From the NCBI RefSeq assembly GCF_039621805.1, contig NZ_CP155074.1:1-64000 (forward strand): a DNA stretch of 64,000 nt, written 5' to 3'. The notes under the pieces were generated by a model. That model did not search any database and was not told the DNA's origin. It saw only the letters and a list, made by a program, of their open reading frames with translations. Positions within the stretch are counted from its first letter, which is position 1; each line of letters opens with the position of its first letter. The DNA comes from Paraburkholderia sp. PREW-6R (lineage in GTDB: Bacteria; Pseudomonadota; Gammaproteobacteria; Burkholderiales; Burkholderiaceae). The position numbers and the translations under genes were made by a program. Positions 38,063-46,760 of the stretch are shown piece after piece.

Positions 38063-38602
38063 TCAGCGATGGGCGGCCGCGCGAGCCGGATCGATGCGTG
38101 CAGGACCCACTTGCGCTTCGATTGCCTCGCGCAGAGCGGGCCGCCAGCCGTAAGCGAAGAGCGCCTCGGCGAGCACGAAGAGTGGGCCGATCAGCAGGCC
38201 GGTCATGTCGTCGATGAAAGCCGGTTTGCGGTGTTCGTAAGCCACGTGTCCGATGAACTGAAACAACCAGCCAGTCACGAAAAGTCCAATGCCGCTTGCG
38301 AGCCAGACCACGGTGGACTGCGCCGCAAGCCACTGCCCAAACGCGACGCAAAGCATCGACACGATGGTCATCATGAAGCCAAGCGGCACATCGAGCACGA
38401 AGTAATAGACGGTACACGCACCGAACAACGCCCTGGCCGGCGACACGGCGAACGGCAGTGCGCCTACCGCGATGGGGGGCCGGCTCAACAGCACGGCGAG
38501 GGCGAGCACGATCATCGGTATGCCGACGAAATGCGTGGCGATATTGCGCCGGTCGCGGTGGTAACCCGCGTATTGCGTAAGCTGGTGCGTCAGCGTTCTC
38601 AT
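38063..38602 (-). CDS. DUF962 / Mpo1-like membrane protein
   Basis: 179 residues with four membrane helices. The start TQYAGYHRDRRNIATHFVGIPMIVLAL carries the H...HFVGIP pattern of the DUF962/Mpo1 family, and a second His motif is in QFIGHVAYEHRKPAFIDD. Yeast Mpo1 is an iron-dependent 2-hydroxy fatty acid dioxygenase, so a lipid alpha-oxidation role is possible but unproven here. ATG 38602. Confidence 0.8.
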   Translation of the reverse strand: MRTLTHQLTQYAGYHRDRRNIATHFVGIPMIVLALAVLLSRPPIAVGALPFAVSPARALFGACTVYYFVLDVPLGFMMTIVSMLCVAFGQWLAAQSTVVWLASGIGLFVTGWLFQFIGHVAYEHRKPAFIDDMTGLLIGPLFVLAEALFAYGWRPALREAIEAQVGPARIDPARAAAHR

Positions 38603-38722
38603 GGATGCCGCTCCTCCGTCGAAATCAGCATAATCGCGGGCAAACGCATCCGAAACCATCGGGTAGCCGACAATCGGCGGCCGCGTTAAGAGTCGGGCCT
38701 CAGTTGGCATGGATATCACGCG

Positions 38723-39454
38723 ATGACAGCAAGGTTTTCAACGGACGAACTTGCCACGACGCTTACGCGCAGCGCGTGGTTTCGCGCGGCACCCGACGCG
38801 CTGCAAAAAGAGCTGATCGACGCAGGACGCATCGAGCGGCTCGGCGCCGGTCAACGGCTCTTCTCGCGCGGCGATACCGACGACGGCCTCTATTGCCTGC
38901 TCGACGGCTTCATGAGAATCGGCGCCGCGAGTTCGGCGGGCAAGGAAGCGTTGCTCGCGGTGATCGAACCGGTGAACTGGTTCGGCGAGATCGCGCTGTT
39001 CGACGAGCGTCCGCGAACTCATGACGCGTACGCCGAACGCGATTCGGATGTGTTTCACGTGCCGCGCGCAGCGCTTGCCGCCATCCTCGAACGCACGCCG
39101 GCATTCTGGCATTCGTTCGGTTTGCTGCTCACGCAGAAGTTGCGTCTCGCGTTCGACGCAATCGAAGAAGCTGCGCTGCTGCCCGCTGCACCACGGGTTG
39201 CGCGCCGGTTGCTGCTCATGTCGGGCGGTTATGGTGAACCCGGTACGCAGCGGCGCGTCCTGAAGGTTCCTCAGGAAGATCTCGCGATGATGCTCGCGCT
39301 TTCGCGTCAGACTATCAATCAGGTGCTCAAACAGTTCGAAACGCAGCACGCATTGCGGCTCGGTTACGCGGAGATCGAGATCATCGATAGGGATAAGCTG
39401 GGCGCGCTCGCTGCGTTCGAACCGCGCTCGGATCAGGCGCTCAGGCGTAACTGA
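38723..39454 (+). CDS. Crp/Fnr-family transcription regulator
   Basis: 243 residues. Cyclic-nucleotide-binding fold at about 15-135 (GAGQRLFSRGDTDDGLYCLLDGFMRIG, NWFGEIALFDERPRTHDAYA) and a winged helix-turn-helix at about 160-225 (VPQEDLAMMLALSRQTINQVLKQFE). The N-terminal cysteines of Fnr oxygen sensors are missing, so it is probably not an iron-sulfur oxygen sensor. ATG 38723. Divergent from the DUF962 gene; its target is unknown. Confidence 0.88.
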   Translation: MTARFSTDELATTLTRSAWFRAAPDALQKELIDAGRIERLGAGQRLFSRGDTDDGLYCLLDGFMRIGAASSAGKEALLAVIEPVNWFGEIALFDERPRTHDAYAERDSDVFHVPRAALAAILERTPAFWHSFGLLLTQKLRLAFDAIEEAALLPAAPRVARRLLLMSGGYGEPGTQRRVLKVPQEDLAMMLALSRQTINQVLKQFETQHALRLGYAEIEIIDRDKLGALAAFEPRSDQALRRN

Positions 39455-39474
39455 AGCCGCGCGCGGCTCGCACT

Positions 39475-39816
39475 CTAATGCGTCTGCGCCGCAATCGGCC
39501 GGCGCGTCAGCGGCCCGATCTGCGCGGCGGGAAGGGTGGAGATCAGCGTGTGCAGCGTGAAGTCGAGATCGTCGACCGCAATGTCGAGCAGCGCACACAT
39601 TTCGCCACGAACGACTTCGGTGCTCACCACATACACGCCGAGCGGAGAATGAAGCAGTGCGCGCAAAGCGGCACCCGTCTGATCGTCGCGCGATGGCGGC
39701 AAAGTCACCTGCAGACGACCACGGGCAGAAGGAAAGGGAATGACGTTGTCGCGTCGAACGGGTGAAGCGCCGCGGGGTTGGGTATCGACGCTGTGCAATG
39801 ATTCGGTCAGGGCCAT
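39475..39816 (-). CDS. Small hypothetical protein
   Basis: 113 residues from ATG 39816. The N-terminal 40 residues are basic and probably flexible (RRDNVIPFPSARGRLQVTLPP). The C-terminal part (GAALRALLHSPLGVYVVSTEVVRGEMCALLDIAVDDLDFTLHTLISTL) is predicted helical. No domain known. It converges with the Crp/Fnr gene. Confidence 0.6.
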   Translation of the reverse strand: MALTESLHSVDTQPRGASPVRRDNVIPFPSARGRLQVTLPPSRDDQTGAALRALLHSPLGVYVVSTEVVRGEMCALLDIAVDDLDFTLHTLISTLPAAQIGPLTRRPIAAQTH

Positions 39817-39956
39817 GAGTCTGGCGTTCGGTTACGCCACGGTTGATCAGGACGGTTCAAGCATAGATGCACGCAGGTAAAGAAAGTGCAAAAAAGCCCG
39901 CGTTCTTCGACAATTTTGCGAACGCCGCTATGTGCGCCCGAAAGGCGGCGGGTTCA

Positions 39957-39984
39957 TAAAAAAAGGCGAGTCCAAAGACTCGCC
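39957..39984 (-). terminator. Terminator of the Lys/Ala/Thr-rich protein gene
   Basis: Read on the minus strand: GGCGAGTC, four-base loop, GACTCGCC and eight T. It lies about 70 bp after the stop at 40057. Confidence 0.85.
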
Positions 39985-40056
39985 CTCCCTGAACGGCACC
40001 GTTTGGCTTCGATTAACTGCAACTGCTGGCCGCTTCGTGCCGGAGCCGACTACGTG

Positions 40057-40437
40057 TTATTGCGTTTTTGTCGTGTCGGTTTTGGTGCCGTCGGCTTTCG
40101 CCGGGGCTGTGTTGGCCACTTTCGCGCTTCCCGTGTTGGTCTTCGTCGCGCTTGCTTGCGTGGTGGCTTTTTTCGTCGTCTTATGCGTCTTGGCCGTGTG
40201 TTTGGCGGAAGTCTTCTTCACGTGCGTCTTGGCCGTTGCCTTCGCAGGCGCTTTCGTTGCCGCTGCGCCTGCATCCGTTGCGTTCGTTTGTGCTGCAGTG
40301 CCCGCCTTCAGATTGGCCTGGCCAGCGGGCTGCGTTTGCGCGGGCTGCATGGGTTGCGTGCTGGAGGGAGCGGCCGTTTGAGCAAAAGCGGTCGACACGA
40401 CCAGAGCGGAAGCGAGAGCGGCGAAAAGCGTCTTCAT
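40057..40437 (-). CDS. Exported Lys/Ala/Thr-rich protein
   Basis: 126 residues. Signal peptide MKTLFAALASALVVSTAFA then a mature chain of about 105 residues made almost only of Ala, Thr, Lys and Gln, with a run like AKTHVKKTSAKHTAKTHKTTKKATTQA. It is strongly basic and surely disordered, resembling a histone H1 tail. Likely periplasmic, possibly binding anionic polymers. The gene has its own terminator and a clear ribosome site (AGGAGTTACACC before ATG). Confidence 0.75.
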   Translation of the reverse strand: MKTLFAALASALVVSTAFAQTAAPSSTQPMQPAQTQPAGQANLKAGTAAQTNATDAGAAATKAPAKATAKTHVKKTSAKHTAKTHKTTKKATTQASATKTNTGSAKVANTAPAKADGTKTDTTKTQ

Positions 40438-40720
40438 GGTGTAACTCCTGATGAACCTTAGGGTTCTTGTGTCGCGGCTGACAAGTGTCAGCGCTGCCGG
40501 TTTAACGCCGGCCGGGTGACGCCAGTTGACGGCGTCTGGTGACAAAACGTAACCGCTGAAACATATCGGGATCCCGAAACAGTTCTGCTTCGGCCACCGC
40601 TGTGCAATGTGCGGATCCTTAGCGGGGTCGACGATTTGTCATCCGTTTCCCCACTCTCCGTCACGGCCGGCTATCGTTGAAAATGGCCTGACTTCTGAGC
40701 GCAACGGCGCACAAGAACAG

Positions 40721-42448
40721 ATGAACCGGTCGCATCGAATCGCGCTTCGCCGAGCGCAGGATCCCGCGTTTTTGCACGACTATTTCTCTGGCATCGGTCT
40801 GGACATCGGCGCGGGAGCCGATCCGCTTTCTGTGTATGGGCGCTTTTTCCCGGCCATCCAGCAACTGATTGCGTGGAATGCCGAATCGCGCGATGCCGTT
40901 CACATGGACGGCGCACCGTCTCACGTGTTCGACTTCGTCCATTCGGATTGCCTAGGACGTTTTTCCAATCCTCACCAGGCTCTCGCCAGATGGCTCGAAA
41001 TCGTCAAGCCCGGCGGCTATCTGGTATTGACATTGCCGACGCACGTCGCCTCGCCCGGCGAATGTATCTTCACCCTGTCCCGATCGCGCGCGGCGCCACC
41101 ACACGAGGTCAATGCGTTCGACCTGGTAATGGAGGCATCGGCGGTGGCGACATGCGAACGCGTGTGTGTGGTACGTGAGGCCGACGAAAACCGGCCCCCC
41201 GGCGTGACCGCTGCAACGCGCGAGACAGGCGCTTTGGCGATAGAGGTGGTGGTGCGCAAGTGCGATGTTCCCGAACTGCATGCGCTGCTTTCAGCGATCG
41301 ACACGGCCGACAGCGAGACGGCGGTACTGGAGCGCTGCAGGGAAGCGCTACGACTTTATCCGTATCGCTGCGACACGTACCTGTGCGTGAACATGGCGAT
41401 GCTGCGCTGGGGCTTTAGTCGCAAGCTCGAGGGAGTGTGGGCGGCGGCCGTGCGACGGCTCCCGCATGAACATCTGCCCAAACTCTTCCACGCGCTGATG
41501 CTGATCGCACTGGGCATGCTGAACAAGGGTTTTAAGCGTCGCGAAGCATTGTTTGCGGGAACCGTCTGGCAACGTCGAACGTCGGTGCCGCCGCCCGCTT
41601 ATGCCGACTGGCGCGGCGAGTCGCTCGAAGGGAAATCGATCGTTATCTGGAGCGAGTTCGGGCTGGGCGACGAAATCTTCTTCTTCCGGTTCGCGCGGAT
41701 GTTTAGTGAGCGTAGCGGGGCAGCGAGCGTAACGGTCGTTTGCCAGACGCCGTTGGTCGAACTCTTTCGCGCGGCGGGCTCGGGGGCGACGATCTGCGGG
41801 GTCAAGGATGCGCGGCAACTGCCGCCGCACGACTACTGGGTCTACCCGCATGCGATCCCGGCGTGGGCTCCGCTGGATATCGACCATTTGCCAGACGTCG
41901 TGCCTTATCTGCGAGCGGACCCGGCGCATGCGCCGATCGCTTTGCCGGGCAATCCGCATGCGCTGAAGGTCGGTGTGGTGTTCAAGGGTGCGCCGACGCA
42001 CGAGAACGACGCCGCCAGGTCATTGCCGTCGCTGGATTGTCTTGCGCCGCTGTTCGCGTTGGACGGCGTCGAGTTCCATGTGATGCAGAAAGGACAAGGG
42101 GAGGGCGAGGCTGCCGAATACGCGGCACGCGTGCCTAACGTGCATGACCTCGCACCTTCTATCCATTCATTCGGCGACACGGCGCGCATGCTGGCCGCGC
42201 TCGACCTGTTGATCAGCGTGGATACGTCGACGGCCAATCTGGCGGGCGCGATGGGCCGGCCAGTGTGGCTGATGCTGCCCATGCTGTGTGACTGGAGATG
42301 GCACCTGGATCGCGACGACAGCCCGTGGTATCCGTCGGTCCGTCTGTTTCGCGAGCGAGGCGAAGGGTGGAGCGAGGTGGTGCTGCGGATTCGGGCGGCA
42401 CTGGAGCAGCGGCTCGCGGTGCGGTACATCATGGGCGGGGCCGCCTAG
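40721..42448 (+). CDS. Methyltransferase-glycosyltransferase fusion
   Basis: 575 residues. N-terminal part (about 1-170) looks like a class I methyltransferase (GIGLDIGAGADPLSVYG at about 25-41; RWLEIVKPGGYLVLTLP near 110). The C-terminal part (about 300-560) looks like a GT-B/GT9 ADP-heptose-type transferase (SIVIWSEFGLGDEIFFFRFARMF; LLISVDTSTANLAGAMGRPVWLMLP; DWRWHLDRDDSPWYPSVRLFR). The C-terminal half matches enzymes often attached to TPR domains. ATG 40721 lacks a strong ribosome site, so the start is uncertain. Acceptor unknown. Confidence 0.75.
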   Translation: MNRSHRIALRRAQDPAFLHDYFSGIGLDIGAGADPLSVYGRFFPAIQQLIAWNAESRDAVHMDGAPSHVFDFVHSDCLGRFSNPHQALARWLEIVKPGGYLVLTLPTHVASPGECIFTLSRSRAAPPHEVNAFDLVMEASAVATCERVCVVREADENRPPGVTAATRETGALAIEVVVRKCDVPELHALLSAIDTADSETAVLERCREALRLYPYRCDTYLCVNMAMLRWGFSRKLEGVWAAAVRRLPHEHLPKLFHALMLIALGMLNKGFKRREALFAGTVWQRRTSVPPPAYADWRGESLEGKSIVIWSEFGLGDEIFFFRFARMFSERSGAASVTVVCQTPLVELFRAAGSGATICGVKDARQLPPHDYWVYPHAIPAWAPLDIDHLPDVVPYLRADPAHAPIALPGNPHALKVGVVFKGAPTHENDAARSLPSLDCLAPLFALDGVEFHVMQKGQGEGEAAEYAARVPNVHDLAPSIHSFGDTARMLAALDLLISVDTSTANLAGAMGRPVWLMLPMLCDWRWHLDRDDSPWYPSVRLFRERGEGWSEVVLRIRAALEQRLAVRYIMGGAA

Positions 42449-42497
42449 ATCTGCGCAGCACAGGGAACGCGCAGTCGCCAGACGGCGTCGGGCACCG

Positions 42498-42761
42498 CTA
42501 GACAAACGGATTCGCGACCACGCCCGGCTTTTCGTCCGGCTCGTCGTTAATCCTGGCCGGCAGGCTTGCACCCTGACCCTGCAAATCGGCGACGACCGCG
42601 TCCACCGCTTCCTTCAGGGCCAGCGCGGCCTTCAACCCACGCTGGTCACGTGTGAGCGCCAGCGTACCGTTCACCACCACACGCGTCGTGCCATTGGTCA
42701 GCGTCAGCGCGTCGCCCTGAATGTTGAGCACGTCGTCGTCGTTCGAATAGGGTTTAAACAC
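42498..42761 (-). CDS. Small hypothetical protein coupled to the nuclease gene
   Basis: 87 residues from GTG 42761, overlapping the stop of the nuclease gene by 8 bp, so translation is coupled. The sequence NDDDVLNIQGDALTLTNGTTRVVVNGTLALTRDQRGLKAALALKEAVDAVV suggests a small beta strand then helix domain; no signal peptide. Function unknown. Because it shares an operon with a secreted nuclease it might act as an accessory or inhibitor, but that is only positional. Confidence 0.65.
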   Translation of the reverse strand: MFKPYSNDDDVLNIQGDALTLTNGTTRVVVNGTLALTRDQRGLKAALALKEAVDAVVADLQGQGASLPARINDEPDEKPGVVANPFV

Positions 42762-43503
42762 CTTTCAGTCCTCCCGGTCGCTGGTCCTTCAGGTTCTCCG
42801 GAATACCCGGAAAACGGATGCCTGATGCTGCTTCGAGTTCGTGCAACGTCCTGATGTCGTAACGGTTGGTTGCCACGTTATCGACGACCACTGCGAAAGC
42901 AAGTTGCCGCGACGGCACGTAGACGACCTTGAACAGTTGCGTTGGGACGAATACGTGCGTTGGACCGATTGTCTGCAATTGCTGGCCACTGAAAATCGGC
43001 CCGGTGACGACATACGTGTCGTCGTAAGACAGCGCGATCCTGCGCACGGAAGTTTCGATACGCGCCCACAGCCGCTGATTGTTCTGCCGATTTTGCGGCA
43101 CGACATTGGCCAGTGAAAACGATTGTGCCATCGCTTCCTGATTCCAGCGATTGCCCGCCGGGCTCATATGTCCGCGGTCGAAGCCGCTGCGCTTGTAGTC
43201 GTCGAGTGTGGCGCCTTCACCGTCGGGCAGACGGGCGTCTTCGAAAAACCGGTTGGTGCGCACCATGTCTTTCGCCGCCTCGATGTGGTCGCGCGTGAGG
43301 TGCTCCGCCGACCACAAGGGACCGTGCGTGATGCCCGAGTGCAGCACCGCGAAATCGCTGTAGCACAGCATGCGCGTTTTCGGCGCCATCTTCTGATTGC
43401 TCAGAACCGGCCACTGCGCATTGGGTGTGAATTGCGAACAGGAGGGCGCCGCGGCAACGTGTGCGGCGACAGCGAAAAGCAGACAGGCAAGCCACTTCTT
43501 CAT
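42754..43503 (-). CDS. Secreted DNA/RNA non-specific endonuclease
   Basis: 249 residues. Signal peptide (MKKWLACLLFAVAAHVAAA), then a beta-beta-alpha-metal nuclease of the NUC1/Serratia type. The catalytic motif DRGHMSPAGNR lies near residue 109-119 and the metal Asn in NVVPQNRQNNQ follows. It should cut single- and double-stranded DNA and RNA in the periplasm or outside. ATG 43503. Confidence 0.9.
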   Translation of the reverse strand: MKKWLACLLFAVAAHVAAAPSCSQFTPNAQWPVLSNQKMAPKTRMLCYSDFAVLHSGITHGPLWSAEHLTRDHIEAAKDMVRTNRFFEDARLPDGEGATLDDYKRSGFDRGHMSPAGNRWNQEAMAQSFSLANVVPQNRQNNQRLWARIETSVRRIALSYDDTYVVTGPIFSGQQLQTIGPTHVFVPTQLFKVVYVPSRQLAFAVVVDNVATNRYDIRTLHELEAASGIRFPGIPENLKDQRPGGLKGV

Positions 43504-43808
43504 GGATCGGTCGGTCGAAGGATCGGGCGCAAGAGTATAGCGTTGCGCACTTCAATCGACGACACGAGCGCGAATGAAAAAACGAAATAGAACGATTGAC
43601 TAAAAAAAACGGGCCGCCTTGCGGCGACCCTAATGCGTGGAGTTCCAACTCTATGCATGCAAACTTAAGATGGCCTTAAAGACAGCGGCCGCTGGTTCAG
43701 AGAACCGCGGCATTGGAAAGAACTGAATGACAACCACGCGCTGTGAGGGCAGGGCTCAGGCCACCGAAGCTCAACGGAAAGTTTCGCGCATGAAATGAGC
43801 GCCAGAAC
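43504..43808. other. Intergenic region with a minus-strand terminator
   Basis: 305 bp without a gene. It contains a minus-strand hairpin terminator (43602-43630) and otherwise nothing recognisable. Confidence 0.5.
43602..43630 (-). terminator. Minus-strand terminator
   Basis: On the minus strand: GGGTCGCC, four-base loop, GGCGGCCC and a run of eight T. It probably ends the transcript of the 43809-44168 gene, about 180 bp upstream. Confidence 0.7.
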
Positions 43809-44168
43809 CTAATTGCCGAACACGCTATTCTCTGCACGCACGGGCTGGCGATCGACGGCCTGCAGTCTCCAGAATCCACTCGTCGGTGCACGATTTTGCA
43901 CTGCAGTCCAGGCGGCCGCGCCTTGCGCGGCGCTCACGCGTTCCTTGCGGTCGACGTGCAGACCGCGCAGCGTGCAAAGCGGCGCGTCGGTGCTTGGCGC
44001 GCAAAGCGTAGTGACGCCGTTGTCGTCGTGTAACTCGCCCCAAGGCGGCAGGTCGATGCCTTGGTGCGCTTCTCTCGACCACCGGCGCTCTTCGGTGTCG
44101 AGCCACAACACCGCATAGTCGTGACTGACAGTCGGATCAGACCCGTTGATAAGGATAGTCAGGCGCAT
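43809..44168 (-). CDS. Hypothetical protein
   Basis: 119 residues from ATG 44168. Probably soluble and beta-rich (MRLTILINGSDPTVSHDYAVLWLDTEERRWSREAHQ). No signal, membrane segment or known domain. It stands alone between a secreted nuclease and an AcpA-type phosphatase. Confidence 0.55.
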   Translation of the reverse strand: MRLTILINGSDPTVSHDYAVLWLDTEERRWSREAHQGIDLPPWGELHDDNGVTTLCAPSTDAPLCTLRGLHVDRKERVSAAQGAAAWTAVQNRAPTSGFWRLQAVDRQPVRAENSVFGN

Positions 44169-44260
44169 GGCATTTCCGTACAGTTTGCGAAGTGATGCCC
44201 TAACAGTCTATGCCGCAACGCCTTTTAATCAAGGCGAAAAGGGCGGGGCGCCGCTTGCGG

Positions 44261-44287
44261 AAAAACGGGCGCATGAAGCGCCCGTAT
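44261..44287 (-). terminator. Terminator after the AcpA-type gene
   Basis: On the minus strand: ACGGGCGC, five-base loop, GCGCCCGT and five T, about 75 bp after the stop at 44360. Confidence 0.75.
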
Positions 44288-44359
44288 TGTCGCCTCTGCA
44301 TGCGTACGGCGTGAGCAGCGCGTCGAGTTCGGCGCGTTCGCCTGGGACGTGTGTGCGTG

Positions 44360-46042
44360 TCAGGCCAGATCCAGCGTGGCCGTCATATCGCCGAGCGGCG
44401 CGAGGCCGTTGCTGGCGAACGCGCGGTCGCGCGCCGCAACGCCTTCGAGCGGCGCGAGGCGGTGCACCCGGCTGATTAGACGCAGAATGGAGTTCGTGTC
44501 GTACACCGTATGGTCGACGTAGCCCTTCTTCGCGAGCGGCGACACCACGAGTGCCGGAATGCGGGAGCCCGGCCCCCAGCGGTCGCCTTTCGGCGGTGAC
44601 ACGGGGTCCCACCAGCCGCCATTCTCGTCGACGGTCACGATCACTACCGTATTCGCCCATTGCGGCCCGTGCTGAAGGTGGTCGATCACCGCAGCGATGT
44701 GGCGATCGCCCGATTCGACGTCCGCGTATCCAGCGTGCATATTCAGATCGCCTTGCGGCTTGTAGAACACAACGGCGGGCAAACGCCCCGCGTCGATGTC
44801 TGCAATCAGACGGTTGGTGGACGCGTCGTTGCCAAGACCCGCGTCGCGCAGATACTTGCGGCGCGCAGCGGTTCCCGGTGCGTAATTCGCAAAGTAATTG
44901 AACGGCTGGTGGTGGTACTGGAAATCCGGCATCGAGCCCGTGTCCTGGTGTTCCAGCGCATATTGCCAGGCGCCGCTGTACCACGCCCAGTCCACGCCTT
45001 TTGCGGTGAGGCGATCGCCGATGGTCGCGTAGTTTTGCGGCGGCAGCACGCGCGGGTTCGACAGATCAGCATAGGCCGGATCGCCGCCTTCAACGGGGCG
45101 CACGCTGCTCGGCTGGTAAGGCGGGGCCATGGTGTTGACCGCGTATCCATCGGCGGTGAATGCGCCGTCGTTGACGAATTTCGGCGGCCCATCGAGCGCC
45201 GAGGCCGGCGAGTCGTCAGCCACTTTCAGCCGCGAGCCGGTCGGGTCGTCGCCGTCGACCACAGAGGCCAGTTTTTTCGCCGGGCTGTTGTGAATGTCCG
45301 GATAAAAGGGCGCCTGCGCCGAGATCAGGAAAATGTGGTTCAGCCACGAGCCACCGAAGGCCGCCATGAAGAAGTTGTCGCACAGCGTGTACTGCTGAGC
45401 CAAATTCCATAGACGCAGCGTGTCGGCGGAACTCCGGTAATGCCCCATGACAAGGCCGCCCGAATCGCCCCATGCGGCAAACTGATTGTTGCGGCCCGCG
45501 TTGATCTGCATCTGGTTCTGGTAGAAACGGTGCACCAGGTCTCGCGTAATGACGCCTGTGGGCAGCGGCGCGCCCTGCGCGTCGGTCATGTGAAACGGAC
45601 TGTTGCGCAGATTGGCGATGTCCTTCTGGCCGATCATGTAGCGCTTGCCGTCTACCTCCTGGGCCTGCGGCACGAGGCCGCCCCAGATCGCGGGAAGGCG
45701 CGGCAGTGGCGTCTTGCCGTCGCGGTCGAGTTGCAGGTAGCGCTCCGCGCTTACTTTATCCAGCGGATGCTGGACGCCGGGAAAATTGCCGTACAGATTG
45801 GCGAAGCTGCGATTCTCCGCGTAGATCACGACAATGTTCTTCACCTGGTCATGCAGCGCGGCGTCGAGCCGCAAATCGGCCGCGCTGCGCGGTGCGCTGC
45901 TCGCCACGCTCGGGTCGCTCCTGCCTGCGGTCAGCGCGAGGCCGAGCCCAACGGCGGCGAGGCCGGTGAGGACGCGACGCCGCTCGGGGTCGTCGGGAAT
46001 GTCGCCGGAAGAAGGCGGCAGGGCGGAGTCGTTGTCGGTCAT
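44360..46042 (-). CDS. AcpA-type acid phosphatase / phosphoesterase
   Basis: 560 residues of the phosphoesterase family that includes phospholipase C and AcpA acid phosphatase. The N-terminus ERRRVLTGLAAVGLGLALTAG is a Tat-like signal. Catalytic elements: IVVIYAENRSFANLYGNFPG near residue 70, SWLNHIFLISAQ (active-site loop) and VVIVTVDENGGWWDPVSPPKGDRWGPGSRIPALVVSP near 480. AcpA of Francisella is the best-known relative; the substrate here is unknown. ATG 46042. Confidence 0.85.
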   Translation of the reverse strand: MTDNDSALPPSSGDIPDDPERRRVLTGLAAVGLGLALTAGRSDPSVASSAPRSAADLRLDAALHDQVKNIVVIYAENRSFANLYGNFPGVQHPLDKVSAERYLQLDRDGKTPLPRLPAIWGGLVPQAQEVDGKRYMIGQKDIANLRNSPFHMTDAQGAPLPTGVITRDLVHRFYQNQMQINAGRNNQFAAWGDSGGLVMGHYRSSADTLRLWNLAQQYTLCDNFFMAAFGGSWLNHIFLISAQAPFYPDIHNSPAKKLASVVDGDDPTGSRLKVADDSPASALDGPPKFVNDGAFTADGYAVNTMAPPYQPSSVRPVEGGDPAYADLSNPRVLPPQNYATIGDRLTAKGVDWAWYSGAWQYALEHQDTGSMPDFQYHHQPFNYFANYAPGTAARRKYLRDAGLGNDASTNRLIADIDAGRLPAVVFYKPQGDLNMHAGYADVESGDRHIAAVIDHLQHGPQWANTVVIVTVDENGGWWDPVSPPKGDRWGPGSRIPALVVSPLAKKGYVDHTVYDTNSILRLISRVHRLAPLEGVAARDRAFASNGLAPLGDMTATLDLA

Positions 46043-46172
46043 CGATCAGGCTCGCAACAGGTTGCCGTGAGGCTTCCCGTAAAGGTTTTCATCGGTGTGT
46101 GGCGCACGTGTCCACTACAGGCGATTGTGTGCACCCGCACCATGGCAAATTGATGACGCCAAAAATGGGCGG

Positions 46173-46460
46173 CTAAGGCAACCGGCGTTTGACGCGCCAG
46201 CTATTGTGCGTTGCGTCAACCGCAAGCAGCAGCCAATGTTTCGCATCGACGGGATGACGCTTTTGCGTAGCGTAACGGTCGACCGTCAATTCGAGTTCGT
46301 CATGGGCGCGCCGGTGGCAGGTGGCATGGGCGCCGGAACCGTCCGCGAATTCGACGATCGCAGCGGCGGCGCCCGCAGGCCCAGGCAGATGCGCAATGCG
46401 CACGGCGCAACCCGGATACAGATGCGAGTCGGCGACGTGAATCTGGATGGATTCGGACAT
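46173..46460 (-). CDS. Small hypothetical protein
   Basis: 95 residues. ATG 46460 is chosen because a GGAGG lies eight bases upstream; an alternative ATG at 46467 sits too close to that site. The sequence ESIQIHVADSHLYPGCAVRIAHLPGP and DELELTVDRYATQKRHPVDAKHWLLLAVDATH suggests a small beta protein. No known domain. Confidence 0.55.
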   Translation of the reverse strand: MSESIQIHVADSHLYPGCAVRIAHLPGPAGAAAAIVEFADGSGAHATCHRRAHDELELTVDRYATQKRHPVDAKHWLLLAVDATHNSWRVKRRLP

Positions 46461-46760
46461 GAGCATGGCCTCCGGACGCCTGGCAGGAACGAAACGCGGT
46501 TGCGACGCGTCCCGCAGTGGACCGGATGAAAGCATAGCACCGCGTCAACTGAAAGCGGATGCAAACGCGTGCGATGCAGACGCATGCGATGCAAACGCAT
46601 GCGGTGCGAGGGCATGCGGTGCGAAGGCATGTGAGGCAAACGCTTACGATGTCAACGCACGGTCACCCACACCGATCGCCAAGCGCCCGTGATAAATGGC
46701 GCCCGCATGCTTCGCGCTATCATGCTGACCTATACACGGTAGACATGCAGGGCAGCGAGG
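46461..46760. other. Intergenic region with a minisatellite
   Basis: 300 bp upstream of the first iclR gene, holding the 15-bp tandem repeat (46556-46660) and presumably the iclR promoter at about 46700-46750. Confidence 0.5.
46556..46660. repeat. 15-bp tandem repeat, seven units
   Basis: Seven tandem 15-bp units with consensus close to GCGATGCAAACGCAT. The second and third units (46571-46600) differ at one base; the outer ones are more diverged. On the plus strand the unit reads as an in-frame five-residue motif (ACDAN-like), but that frame has no ribosome site and is not called a gene. Confidence 0.85.

Noticed and set aside
46447..46692. Small plus-strand frame over the 15-bp repeat
   Set aside because: Encodes only a repeated ACDAN-like motif, without a ribosome site.
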